Assembly: GCA_002336845.1 (NCBI GenBank)
Contig: DDEX01000002.1
Location: 1-19,494 of the forward strand
Source: Rhodobacteraceae bacterium UBA1943
GTDB lineage: Bacteria; Pseudomonadota; Alphaproteobacteria; Rhodobacterales; Rhodobacteraceae
DNA length: 19,494 nucleotides
Direction: 5' to 3'
Shown piece after piece: positions 1 to 7,346 of this stretch. The position numbers and the translations under genes are program-made. Position 1 is the first letter of the stretch. Every line of letters begins with the position of its first letter. The notes under the pieces were generated by a model. That model did no database searches. It saw nothing but the letters and a program-made list of their open reading frames with translations, and was not told the origin of the DNA.

Positions 1-459
1 ACCGGCGACGGCTGCCGCCGCGACGCCGACGGTTATTACTGGATCACCGGCCGGGTCGATGACGTGATCAACGTCTCGGGCCACCGGATGGGAACGGCCG
101 AAGTGGAATCTGCCCTGGTCGCGCACCCCAAGGTCGCCGAAAGCGCTGTGGTCGGCTATCCGCACGATATCAAGGGCCAGGGCATCTATGCCTATGTCAC
201 CCTGATGAAGGGCGAAGAACCGACCGATGCCCTGCGCAAGGAGCTGGAGGCCTGGGTTCGCACTGAGATCGGCCCGATCGCCAAGCCCGACCTGATCCAA
301 TGGGCCCCCGGCCTGCCCAAGACCCGCTCGGGCAAGATCATGCGCCGCATTCTGCGCAAGATCGCCGAGAATGATTTCGGCGCCCTTGGCGATACCTCGA
401 CCCTGGCTGACCCCTCGGTCGTCGATGACCTGATCGCCAACCGCATGAACCGGAGCTGA
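1..459 (+). CDS. acs: Acetyl-CoA synthetase (AMP-forming), C-terminal part
   Basis: This is the last 152 codons of an open frame that runs in from the left edge; the start lies outside the window. The enzyme activates acetate to acetyl-CoA through acetyl-AMP, using ATP and releasing AMP and PPi, in the cytoplasm. Visible are the adenylate-forming hinge and C-terminal lid: TGDGCRRDADGYYWITGR at residues 1-18 of the fragment, DDVINVSGHRMG just after it, and PKTRSGKIMRRILRK near residues 106-120. The lysine of SGKI (fragment residue 112, nt 334-336) is the catalytic lysine that Pat-type acetyltransferases modify in known Acs proteins. The tail (LGDTSTLADPSVVDDLIANR) is typical of true Acs rather than propionyl- or acyl-CoA synthetases. 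The adk gene starts 3 bp after the stop, suggesting co-transcription. Confidence 0.95.
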   Translation, partial: TGDGCRRDADGYYWITGRVDDVINVSGHRMGTAEVESALVAHPKVAESAVVGYPHDIKGQGIYAYVTLMKGEEPTDALRKELEAWVRTEIGPIAKPDLIQWAPGLPKTRSGKIMRRILRKIAENDFGALGDTSTLADPSVVDDLIANRMNRS

Positions 460-462
460 GGC

Positions 463-1131
463 ATGGCGCAGCCCCCCGTCCTGATCCTTCTTGGCCCTCC
501 CGGCGCAGGCAAGGGCACGCAGGCCCGGATGCTGGAAGAAGATTTCGGTCTGATCCAGCTTTCAACCGGCGACATGTTGCGCGCCGCCGTCGCGGCGGGC
601 ACCGAGGCTGGCAATCAGGCCAAGGCCGTCATGGCGGCGGGCGGCCTTGTGTCCGACGACATCGTGCTGGCGATCCTGCGCGACCGCATGGCCCAGCCCG
701 ATACCGCCAAGGGCATCATCCTTGACGGCTTTCCCCGCACCGCCGGGCAGGCCGCCGCGCTCGACACGCTGTTGACGGCCAAGGACCAGCGCGTCACCGC
801 CGCGATCAGCCTGGAGGTCGATGACGAGGCGATGGTGGGCCGGGTTTCCGGCCGCTATACCTGCGGCACTTGCGGCGAAGGTTATCACGACCAGTTCAAG
901 CAGCCCGCCCATGCGGGAACCTGCGACAAATGCGGAGGTTCGGACTTCAAGCGCCGGGCCGACGACAATGCCGAAACGGTGCGCGAAAGGCTGAAAGCCT
1001 ATCACGCCCAGACGGCGCCCCTGATCGCCTATTACGAAGGCAAGGGCGTGCTGGAACGGATCGACGCGATGGCTGACATCGCGGCGGTCCGCCGCGCGCT
1101 TGGCCGCATCGTGACCGGCGTTTCAGCCTGA
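463..1131 (+). CDS. adk: Adenylate kinase, long form with four-cysteine lid
   Basis: A 222-residue protein that interconverts ATP + AMP and 2 ADP in the cytoplasm. The P-loop GPPGAGKGT is at 11-19, the AMP-binding STGDMLR at 34-40 and DGFPRT at 88-93. The lid carries Cys134, Cys137, Cys154 and Cys157 in a CxxC-x16-CxxC arrangement, the structural metal site of long bacterial adenylate kinases (zinc in most; the Paracoccus enzyme is known to accept iron as well). Length and motifs are complete. The ATG lies 3 bp after the acs stop, with GGAGCTGAGG overlapping the acs stop region as ribosome binding site. Acs makes AMP and Adk recycles it, so the pairing makes metabolic sense. In many relatives adk sits in the secY ribosomal-protein operon, so this may be a second copy; that cannot be decided from this window. 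Confidence 0.97.
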   Translation: MAQPPVLILLGPPGAGKGTQARMLEEDFGLIQLSTGDMLRAAVAAGTEAGNQAKAVMAAGGLVSDDIVLAILRDRMAQPDTAKGIILDGFPRTAGQAAALDTLLTAKDQRVTAAISLEVDDEAMVGRVSGRYTCGTCGEGYHDQFKQPAHAGTCDKCGGSDFKRRADDNAETVRERLKAYHAQTAPLIAYYEGKGVLERIDAMADIAAVRRALGRIVTGVSA

Positions 1132-1298
1132 GGGAAGGCCACGTCCGGCAGGAGGGCCGGGCGCGGAGGAAGGGAGAGAGATCAGCCAGAAGCGGCACCT
1201 TGCCGAACCCGAAGCATTTCGGGACCGGGAAAGGCTTGGCCGACAAGACGCTGATCGGGACAGACCCGGCATGGCCCGGAAACATGGAGGAAAGCCAC

Positions 1299-3170
1299 AT
1301 GGCAACAACATCGACGGACGTCGGCGCACGCTCGCGTCCCATGACGGCAGAGGAAAGGAAGGTCATCATCGCCTCCTCTGCCGGCACCGTTTTCGAATGG
1401 TATGACTTCTATCTTTACGGCTCGCTGGCGGCGATCATCGGCGCGCAGTTCTTTACGCCCTTCCCCGAAGCCACGCGCAACGTGTTTGCGCTTTTGGCCT
1501 TTGCGGCGGGCTTTCTGGTACGCCCGTTCGGCGCGCTGGTGTTCGGCAGCCTGGGCGACCTGATCGGCCGGAAGTACACCTTCCTTGCCACCATCCTGAT
1601 CATGGGTCTTTCGACCTTCCTCGTCGGCCTTCTGCCCGGCTATCAAAGCTGGGGCGTGGCAGCGCCTTACATCCTGATCGGCCTGCGCATGTTGCAGGGC
1701 CTTGCCTTGGGTGGTGAATATGGCGGGGCCGCGACCTATGTGGCCGAACACGCGCCGCAAAACCAGCGCGGCTATTTCACCTCGTTCATCCAGACCACCG
1801 CGACGCTGGGCCTGCTGTTGTCGCTGGTCGTCATCCTGATCTGCCAGGGCTATATCAACGGCCACTACCCGACCGTGCCGCAATTCGGCCTGGACGGCGC
1901 GCCGCTGCTGGATGCCAAGACCGGCGAACAGGTGCTGCTGGAGCCGTGGAAAGCCTGGGGCTGGCGGATTCCGTTCCTCGGCTCGATCTTCCTGCTGCTG
2001 ATCTCGCTTTATATCCGCGTGACGATGAACGAATCCCCCGCCTTCAAGAAGATGAAGGAAGAGGGTGCCGCCTCGAAGGCGCCGCTGCGCGAAGCCTTCG
2101 GCCAGTGGAAGAACGCCAAATTCGCCGTCATCGCCCTGCTGGGCCTGACCGCGGGTCAAGCCGTCGTGTGGTACTCGGGCCAGTTCTATGCCCTGTTCTT
2201 CCTGCAATCGGTCATCAAGGTTGACAGCTTCACCGCCAACGTCTTCGTGGCCTGGTCGCTGATCCTGGGCACCTATGGCTTCATCTTCTTCGGCCGCCTG
2301 TCGGACCGCATCGGCCGCAAGCCGATCATCCTGGCCGGCTGCCTGATTGCGGCGATCACCTACTTCCCGGTCTTCCACTTCCTGACCAAGACCGCGAACC
2401 CCGCGCTTTATGCAGCGCAACAGACCCCGATCGTCGTAACCGCCGATCCGGCCGACTGCTCGTTCCAGTTCAACCCGGTGGGGACCGCCAAGTTCACCAC
2501 AAGCTGCGACCAACTCAAGGCCGCGCTGAACAAGGCCTCGGCCAATTCGGAAACCGTTGCCGCCCCGGCGGGCACGGTGGCCAGCGTCAAGATCGGCGAA
2601 ACCGTGGTTCAGTCGTTTGACGGCGCGAAAAACGCCGCCGACGTGAAGGCCGCGACCGCTGCTCTGGAAACCGCGAAGGCCGGCACCGATCAGGCTGCGA
2701 TCGACGCCGCCCAAAAGGCGCTGGACGATGCCAAGGCCGTCAAGACCGGCTTTGACAAGACCTTGGGTGACGCGCTGACCGCCGCCGGCTATCCCGCTTC
2801 GGCCGACAAGGCCGAAGGCATCGCCAAGGCGTCCAACTTCCTTGACATCTTCACCGGCCAGAAGATCACGATCATTGCGATCCTGACCTATCTGATCATC
2901 CTGGTGACGATGGTTTACGGCCCGATTGCGGCCATGCTGGTTGAACTGTTCCCGACCCGCATCCGCTATTCCGGCATGTCGCTGCCCTACCACATCGGCA
3001 ACGGCTGGTTCGGTGGCCTGCTGCCCGCCACAGCGCTGGCAATCTCGGCCCAGACCGGCAACATCTATTCCGGCCTGTGGTATGCCATCGTGATCGCGGT
3101 GATGACCGTCGTCATCGGCACGATCTTTGTGCCCGGCGACACCCACAAGAAGAACATCTTCGCCGAATAA
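1299..3170 (+). CDS. MHS-family (MFS) transporter with a large periplasmic insertion
   Basis: A 623-residue, 12-helix secondary transporter of the metabolite:H+ symporter branch of the MFS (relatives: ProP, KgtP, ShiA). Family marks are the TM1 stretch FEWYDFYLYG (32-41), motif A copies GSLGDLIGRK (83-92) and GRLSDRIGRK (332-341), and LQGLALGGEYGGA (132-144). The usual length is about 430-450 residues. The excess is mainly a roughly 160-residue loop between TM9 and TM10 (about 364-522), predicted periplasmic, with Cys387 and Cys403 flanking SFQFNPVGTAKFTTS and an Ala/Lys/Asp-rich, probably helical stretch at 443-495; the TM5-TM6 loop is also long. I chose the ATG at 1299 because GGAGGAAA lies 5-8 bp upstream; an open frame extends upstream to a TTG at 1200 without a site. 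The substrate is unknown; the place next to acs suggests a carboxylate, which is inference. A terminator follows directly. Confidence 0.85.
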   Translation: MATTSTDVGARSRPMTAEERKVIIASSAGTVFEWYDFYLYGSLAAIIGAQFFTPFPEATRNVFALLAFAAGFLVRPFGALVFGSLGDLIGRKYTFLATILIMGLSTFLVGLLPGYQSWGVAAPYILIGLRMLQGLALGGEYGGAATYVAEHAPQNQRGYFTSFIQTTATLGLLLSLVVILICQGYINGHYPTVPQFGLDGAPLLDAKTGEQVLLEPWKAWGWRIPFLGSIFLLLISLYIRVTMNESPAFKKMKEEGAASKAPLREAFGQWKNAKFAVIALLGLTAGQAVVWYSGQFYALFFLQSVIKVDSFTANVFVAWSLILGTYGFIFFGRLSDRIGRKPIILAGCLIAAITYFPVFHFLTKTANPALYAAQQTPIVVTADPADCSFQFNPVGTAKFTTSCDQLKAALNKASANSETVAAPAGTVASVKIGETVVQSFDGAKNAADVKAATAALETAKAGTDQAAIDAAQKALDDAKAVKTGFDKTLGDALTAAGYPASADKAEGIAKASNFLDIFTGQKITIIAILTYLIILVTMVYGPIAAMLVELFPTRIRYSGMSLPYHIGNGWFGGLLPATALAISAQTGNIYSGLWYAIVIAVMTVVIGTIFVPGDTHKKNIFAE

Positions 3171-3191
3171 GGCCGAAGACAGGTTCAGGAT

Positions 3192-3230
3192 CGGGCCGGG
3201 GTGGCGACACCCTGGCCCGTTTCGTTTTCA
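3192..3230 (+). terminator. Intrinsic terminator of the acs-adk-transporter unit
   Basis: A 12-bp stem with one G-T pair runs from CGGGCCGGGGTG (3192-3203) to CACCCTGGCCCG (3208-3219), closing a GCGA tetraloop, and is followed by TTTCGTTTTC. It starts 22 bp after the transporter stop. The T-rich tail is on the + strand only, and it just overlaps the stop of the minus-strand gene that ends at 3228. Confidence 0.85.
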
Positions 3231-3524
3231 GCGGCGCAAGCGCAGCCACAGGGTCCAGATACCCAGCACAACCGCCAACAGGACGAGGTTGGCCAGAATG
3301 CCCACCCCGATCTCAACCGGCATCGCGGCCTTGGGCGCGCCGGATACCCGCGTGACCGGGATCACCACCGCCACGAACACCGCCCCGATGGCCAGGGGCG
3401 TCCAGGTGCCGGTATTGGCGCGGGTGCGCAGCATGGTGACGAACAGGGCGATCAACAGGCCGATGCGGAACGGCTCGATCAGTTGGGATTGAAACAGCGC
3501 GATCAGATCGTTTGGCTGGGGCAT
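3228..3524 (-). CDS. Small three-helix membrane protein, unknown function
   Basis: A 98-residue hydrophobic protein. After a short polar start (MPQPNDLIALFQSQ) come three likely membrane segments at about 18-32 (EPFRIGLLIALFVTM region), 41-60 (WTPLAIGAVFVAVVIPVTRV) and 70-93, ending in a basic RLRR tail. I do not recognise a named family. The start is the ATG at 3522-3524 because a GGAGG ribosome binding site lies 4 bp upstream on the minus strand (AACCCGGAGGACCA before the ATG); the frame is open much further upstream but lacks such a site. It is divergent from the flavin-reductase gene at 3660 and convergent with the transporter. Composition matches the neighbours. Its job is unknown. Confidence 0.75.
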   Translation of the reverse strand: MPQPNDLIALFQSQLIEPFRIGLLIALFVTMLRTRANTGTWTPLAIGAVFVAVVIPVTRVSGAPKAAMPVEIGVGILANLVLLAVVLGIWTLWLRLRR

Positions 3525-3659
3525 TGGTCCTCCGGGTTTGCCCCCGTGATAGCGGTTGCCGCCATTTCGGTCCACCATCGCCACGATTTTCCGGCAAGAG
3601 GGTGGTGACGCCCGCCCGATTGCCCTATCTGCAAGGCGGTGCGACCCGATGGAGATGGC

Positions 3660-4151
3660 ATGAAGGATCTGACCCCCGACACATTCCGCGCGGCCATGCG
3701 GGCCATCGTCGGGAATTGCGCCATTCTGACGGTTGGTCAGGGACCAGAGGCGAACGGCCTTGTGGTCACCTCGGCCGTGTCGCTGTCGGCCGAGCCGCCG
3801 ATGGTTCTGGTCTGTATCAACCGCAGTTCTTCGGCCCATCCGTTGCTGACGCGCTATCCGTTCTTCGGCCTCTCGTCGCTCGGGGCCGCGCAGCAAACGG
3901 TGGCAGAGCGGTTTTCGGGGCGCACCGGCGCGCATGGACCCGCGCGCTATGACGGGGCCGAATGGGAAACCGCCGTCACCGGCGCGCGGTTGCTGAAAGG
4001 GGCCGCCGCCGCCTTTGACTGCGAGGTCGAGGATATGATCGACAAGGCCACCCATACCATCGTGGTCGGCCATGTCCGCGCCACCCGCATCACCGCCGGG
4101 GTCGGCGCGCTGACCTATTGGCACGGCGGCTATCGTCCGGTCACGGACTGA
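3660..4151 (+). CDS. Flavin reductase-like domain protein (FMN-binding split barrel)
   Basis: A 163-residue protein of the flavin reductase-like family (HpaC/NtaB/RutF type), which usually binds FMN and supplies reduced flavin to a partner monooxygenase. The recognisable core is NGLVVTSAVSLSAEPPMVLVC (32-52, continuing to INRSSSAHPLL), with the family pattern of TS followed by SLS.EPP, then FGLSSLGAAQQTVAERFSGR (69-88), and the terminal YWHGGYRPV. The length fits a complete single-domain member. The ATG at 3660 is preferred because GGAG lies 5 bp upstream; a GTG at 3639 would add seven residues. No monooxygenase is adjacent, so the partner and physiological role are unknown. It is convergent with the guanylyltransferase gene, with 16 bp between the two stops. 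Confidence 0.85.
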   Translation: MKDLTPDTFRAAMRAIVGNCAILTVGQGPEANGLVVTSAVSLSAEPPMVLVCINRSSSAHPLLTRYPFFGLSSLGAAQQTVAERFSGRTGAHGPARYDGAEWETAVTGARLLKGAAAAFDCEVEDMIDKATHTIVVGHVRATRITAGVGALTYWHGGYRPVTD

Positions 4152-4167
4152 CCGGCCCTGTGGCGCC

Positions 4168-5595
4168 CTAGCCCTTGGCCCCCTGCCCGCGGGCATAGAT
4201 GTCGTCATAGCGCACGATGTCATCTTCGCCCAGGTAACTGCCGGTCTGCACCTCGATCAGAACCATCGGCACGCGGCCCGGGTTTTCCATCCGGTGTTTC
4301 GCACCCAAGGGAATATAGACCGACTGGTTTTCGCCCAGCACCTGCACCGTATCGTCAATCGTCACCCGTGCGGTGCCGGACACGACGATCCAGTGCTCCG
4401 AGCGGTGAAAATGGCTTTGCAACGACAGCGCAGCCCCCGGATGCACCACGATGCGCTTGACCTGAAAGCGGTCGGCCAGCGCCAGTGTTTCAAACCAGCC
4501 CCAGGGCCGGTGATCGCGCGGAAAGGCCTCGGCCTGTTTGGCGCCCTTGGCCTTCAGCGCCTCGACCGCCTTTTTCACATCCTGCGCGCGGCTGCGGTCG
4601 GCGACCAGAACCGCATCGTTCATCGCCACCGCAACGATGTTGTTCAAACCGATGCCGACCAGTTCGACCCCTTCGCTATCCGACCGCAACAGCGTATCGG
4701 CGCAATCTATCGCCGTTACCGCGCCAGAGACGCTGACCCCGGCCGCATCCGCCCCCATCTCGCGCGCTACGGCGTCCCAGCCGCCAAGGTCGTTCCAGCC
4801 CTCGGCAAAGGCCACGACCGACAGGTTCGCCGCCCGCTCCATCACCGCATAGTCAACCGAGATCGACGGAGCCTTGGCCCAGACTTCGCCGTCCAGCCGC
4901 AGAAACCCCAGATCCGACCGGGCGTTTTCAATCGCCTGTTTGACAGGAGCCAGCATGTCGGAAGCATGTGCCTGAAACGCCGCCAGCATGGTTTTCGCGC
5001 TGAACAGGAAGATACCGGCGTTCCACAAATAGGTTCCGGCCTGCAACATCTCTTGCGCCCGCGCGGCATCGGGTTTTTCGACAAAACGGCGCAACGCTAC
5101 CGGGTCAGCCGCCGCCGGGCCGGCCAGCTCCAGCCAGCCATAGCCGGTTTCGGCATGAGTCGGCGCTATGCCGAAGGTGACGATCTGCCCCGCCCGCGCC
5201 GCCGGAACACCGCGCTGCACGGCGGCGCGAAAAGCGGCGGGGTTTTCGATGGCATGATCCGAGGGCGCGACCAGGATCAGCGCATCGGGGTCGCTGGCGG
5301 CGATGTGCAGCGTGGCGGCCAGAACGGCGGGGGCGGTGTTGCGCCCTTCCGGTTCGATCAGGATCGCGCCGGGGTCCACCCCTGCCTCCAGCAATTGCTC
5401 GGTCACGATAAAGCGGAAATCGGACCCGGTAACGACGACCGGAGGAGCAAAGCCCTCGCCCGACAGCCTGCGGGCCGAGGCGACGAACAGGCTGTCCGTG
5501 CCCGTCAGATGCACGAACTGCTTGGGAAAGCTTTTGCGCGAAAGGGGCCACAGCCGGGTGCCCGAACCGCCACACAACAGAACCGGAGTAATCAT
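4168..5595 (-). CDS. manC: Mannose-1-phosphate guanylyltransferase / mannose-6-phosphate isomerase
   Basis: A 475-residue bifunctional enzyme that makes GDP-mannose from mannose 1-phosphate and GTP, and through its cupin end may also interconvert fructose 6-phosphate and mannose 6-phosphate. The N-terminal nucleotidyltransferase has GGSGTRLWPLSRKSFPKQF (9-27), EPEGRNTAPA (81-90), PSDH (111-114), FVEKP (171-175) and WNAGIF (191-196). The C-terminal type II isomerase cupin has QSHFHRSEHWIVVSGTA (393-409) with metal-ligand histidines, and GAKHR (431-435). Length is usual for ManC/AlgA/CpsB. The start at 5595 gives the family's short N-terminus before the GGSGTR loop, with a GAGGA just upstream; an in-frame ATG at 5602-5604 is an alternative. 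It follows the phosphomannomutase gene by 61 bp on the same strand, forming a GDP-mannose unit, likely for exopolysaccharide or LPS. Confidence 0.95.
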   Translation of the reverse strand: MITPVLLCGGSGTRLWPLSRKSFPKQFVHLTGTDSLFVASARRLSGEGFAPPVVVTGSDFRFIVTEQLLEAGVDPGAILIEPEGRNTAPAVLAATLHIAASDPDALILVAPSDHAIENPAAFRAAVQRGVPAARAGQIVTFGIAPTHAETGYGWLELAGPAAADPVALRRFVEKPDAARAQEMLQAGTYLWNAGIFLFSAKTMLAAFQAHASDMLAPVKQAIENARSDLGFLRLDGEVWAKAPSISVDYAVMERAANLSVVAFAEGWNDLGGWDAVAREMGADAAGVSVSGAVTAIDCADTLLRSDSEGVELVGIGLNNIVAVAMNDAVLVADRSRAQDVKKAVEALKAKGAKQAEAFPRDHRPWGWFETLALADRFQVKRIVVHPGAALSLQSHFHRSEHWIVVSGTARVTIDDTVQVLGENQSVYIPLGAKHRMENPGRVPMVLIEVQTGSYLGEDDIVRYDDIYARGQGAKG

Positions 5596-5656
5596 TATCC
5601 TCATCCCCAGGGGTCGGGGCCAGCTTGTGCCAGATTTGCGCGCCGGGGCAAGGGGT

Positions 5657-7045
5657 TCAGGGCCTATCGGGCCGAAACTCTGCCGCCAGCAGCGCAAAGG
5701 CCCGCCCCATCAGCGCCTGGGCCGCCGCAGGAGTTTCGGCCTCGGCGTAAACCCGGAACTCTGGCGCGTTGCCAGAGGGGCGCAGATGCAGGACGCGGCC
5801 AGAGGCCAGCGTGACGCGCAATCCGTCTGTCATGTCGGTCGCCACCGCCTGTTCGTCCAGACGGGTCAGCAGGGCCGCAAGCTCGGGCGGGCTTTTGGTC
5901 AGCCGCGCCAGCAGGGCCGCGGTTGCCTCGGTCGGGGTATTCTCCACCCGGTCGGCGGCGGTAAAGCGCGCCGGTTCCTGTGCGACACGAGCGGCGACCC
6001 CGCCCACACGGGCACCTTCGGCCAGCGTGGCGATCATGGGCAGCAGGCTGTCGCGGGTGGCAAGGGGCGGCAGTGGGCCAGCCGGGCCTTGCGCGGCAAA
6101 ACCCAGCAGAAAGCCGCCATTGGCCTCATATCCCACGACGCGCCCGCCCGCCTGCTCCATGCCCGCGATAACGAAAGGAGAGCCGATCTTGGTCCTGACC
6201 ACGCGGGCGAAACGGCCCGACGCCTCTGCCCCGCTGTTCGAACTGACCGGGGTCACCACCACATCGGCCCCCAGCGCCGCCGCCGTGATCTGCCCCAGCA
6301 CATCGCCCGGCACGATCTGCCCCGCCGCATCGGCCAGCAAGGGCCGATCGCCATCGCCATCGGTCGAGATAAGCGCATCCAACCGATGCGCCGCCACCCA
6401 ACCGGCAATCGCCGCACGGGCCTCGGGCGAAACCGCTTCGGTATCGACCGGAATGAAGCTGTCTGACCGGCCGACCTCAACCGCCGTGGCCCCCAGATCG
6501 GCCAAGGTCCGCAGCAACAGATCACGGCTGACGGCGCTATGCGCCCAGACTCCGATACGCAGGCCGGCCAGGGCATCGCTGCCAAACCCGGCGACATAGC
6601 GGGCGACCCAATCGGCCCCTGCGGTTTCGCAATGCGCCAGGGACGCGACCCGGCCCGCAGGCGGGCGGCCAAGGTTCGACAGAATGGCCGCCTCATCTGC
6701 CTTGTCGATCTCTCCCCCCGGCAGATAGAACTTCAGCCCGTTGCGGTCGGCCGGAATATGGCTGCCGGTCACCATCACCGCTGCCGCCCCCGCACGCATG
6801 GCGGCAAGCGCCAGCGCGGGCGTGGGCACGGCACCGCAATCGGTCACGGCAATCCCTTCTTCCCGCGCGGCACGCGCCACGGCTGCCGCCAGCGCAGGGG
6901 AAGAGGGGCGCAGGTCGCGCCCGATCCACAACCCGCTGCCCACAGGGCACGCGGAAACAAAAGCACGGACATGATCGGCCACCAGATCGTCGGTCAGTTC
7001 CACCACCAGACCGCGCAGTCCGCTTGTTCCGAATTTCGGGGCCAT
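5657..7045 (-). CDS. manB: Phosphomannomutase (alpha-D-phosphohexomutase family)
   Basis: A 462-residue phosphohexomutase, converting mannose 6-phosphate to mannose 1-phosphate for the next enzyme, ManC. All four family sites are visible: the phosphoserine loop VTGSHIPADRNG (Ser95), the metal loop STDGDGDRPL (Asp229, Asp231, Asp233), the sugar loop GYEANGG (305-311) and the C-terminal phosphate-binding loop RPSGNAPEFRVY (422-433). TGSHIP and DGDGDR differ slightly from the common TASHNP and DGDADR, but the key residues remain. The start ATG at 7043-7045 has a strong AAGGAG 5 bp upstream; the frame is open 48 codons further without support. It is the promoter-proximal gene of the pair and is transcribed away from ytfQ. 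Specificity for mannose over glucose is inferred from the ManC partner; the gene symbol is used in that sense. Confidence 0.9.
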   Translation of the reverse strand: MAPKFGTSGLRGLVVELTDDLVADHVRAFVSACPVGSGLWIGRDLRPSSPALAAAVARAAREEGIAVTDCGAVPTPALALAAMRAGAAAVMVTGSHIPADRNGLKFYLPGGEIDKADEAAILSNLGRPPAGRVASLAHCETAGADWVARYVAGFGSDALAGLRIGVWAHSAVSRDLLLRTLADLGATAVEVGRSDSFIPVDTEAVSPEARAAIAGWVAAHRLDALISTDGDGDRPLLADAAGQIVPGDVLGQITAAALGADVVVTPVSSNSGAEASGRFARVVRTKIGSPFVIAGMEQAGGRVVGYEANGGFLLGFAAQGPAGPLPPLATRDSLLPMIATLAEGARVGGVAARVAQEPARFTAADRVENTPTEATAALLARLTKSPPELAALLTRLDEQAVATDMTDGLRVTLASGRVLHLRPSGNAPEFRVYAEAETPAAAQALMGRAFALLAAEFRPDRP

Positions 7046-7277
7046 ATCGTCTCCTTCGCCGCTGCGGCGACATTGCCAGCGCGAAGGAAAAGAGACAACC
7101 ACCGCCTCGGCGAATCGCCCGCGATGCGCATCCTGTGCCATGGATCCGTGCCGACAGTGTGATGCGCACGCTGCGCCGCGGCGGCTCATCCTGCCCAGGC
7201 ACCCTGTGTAACCCTTTGCAATTCCTTACAGTGCCCGGACGAACCATGCCGCGACGCGGCTGGAAACCCATCTTGCA

Positions 7278-7283
7278 TATAAT
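7278..7283 (+). promoter_or_regulatory. Consensus -10 box (TATAAT) of the ytf operon
   Basis: TATAAT at 7278-7283 lies in the sequence TTGCATATAATACTACTTTT, 63 bp before the ytfQ start, which would put transcription start near 7290. No good TTGACA-like -35 is found 16-18 bp upstream (the bases there are GC-rich), so an activator or other help may be needed. The upstream block GCTGGAAACC (7259-7268) recurs near the -10 of glpD. Confidence 0.6.
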
Positions 7284-7306
7284 ACTACTTTTGCTAGCCT
7301 ATTCCC

Positions 7307-7326
7307 GCCACGTTGAGGAGCGTGGC
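7307..7326 (+). promoter_or_regulatory. Inverted repeat in the ytfQ leader
   Basis: GCCACG (7307-7312) and CGTGGC (7321-7326) form a perfect 6-bp inverted repeat around an 8-bp spacer (TTGAGGAG). It lies between the proposed transcription start and the ytfQ ribosome binding site. It could be an operator, for example for the GntR regulator encoded at the end of this operon, or a short RNA hairpin. Neither use is shown by the sequence alone. Confidence 0.35.
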
Positions 7327-7346
7327 CAATTTCCAAGGGAGGAAAC

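Larger units (their letters stand above)
7046..7346. promoter_or_regulatory. Divergent intergenic region between manB and ytfQ
   Basis: This 301-bp stretch holds no convincing gene. It separates two divergent operons, so it should carry both promoters. The manB ribosome binding site (AAGGAG on the minus strand) is at its left end and the ytfQ site (GGGAGGAAA, about 7338-7346) at its right. The last 90 bases are clearly richer in A and T than the surroundings and hold a consensus -10 box and an inverted repeat, listed separately. I could not pick a manB promoter with confidence. Confidence 0.7.

Noticed and set aside
1208..1223. Perfect hairpin CCCGAA-GCAT-TTCGGG between adk and the transporter gene
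   Set aside because: No T-run follows, the stem is only 6 bp and the place does not define an operator; a second weak hairpin (1145-1160) is similar. A terminator or operator cannot be supported.
1182..3146. A 654-codon open frame on the minus strand opposite the MHS transporter
   Set aside because: Its product is rich in His, Arg, Gln and Gly with no hydrophobic pattern or motif, as expected from the reverse strand of GC-rich coding DNA; the + strand gene has clear family motifs.
4294..5814. A 506-codon + strand frame opposite manC
   Set aside because: Arg/His/Gln-rich shadow; manC on the minus strand has all catalytic motifs.
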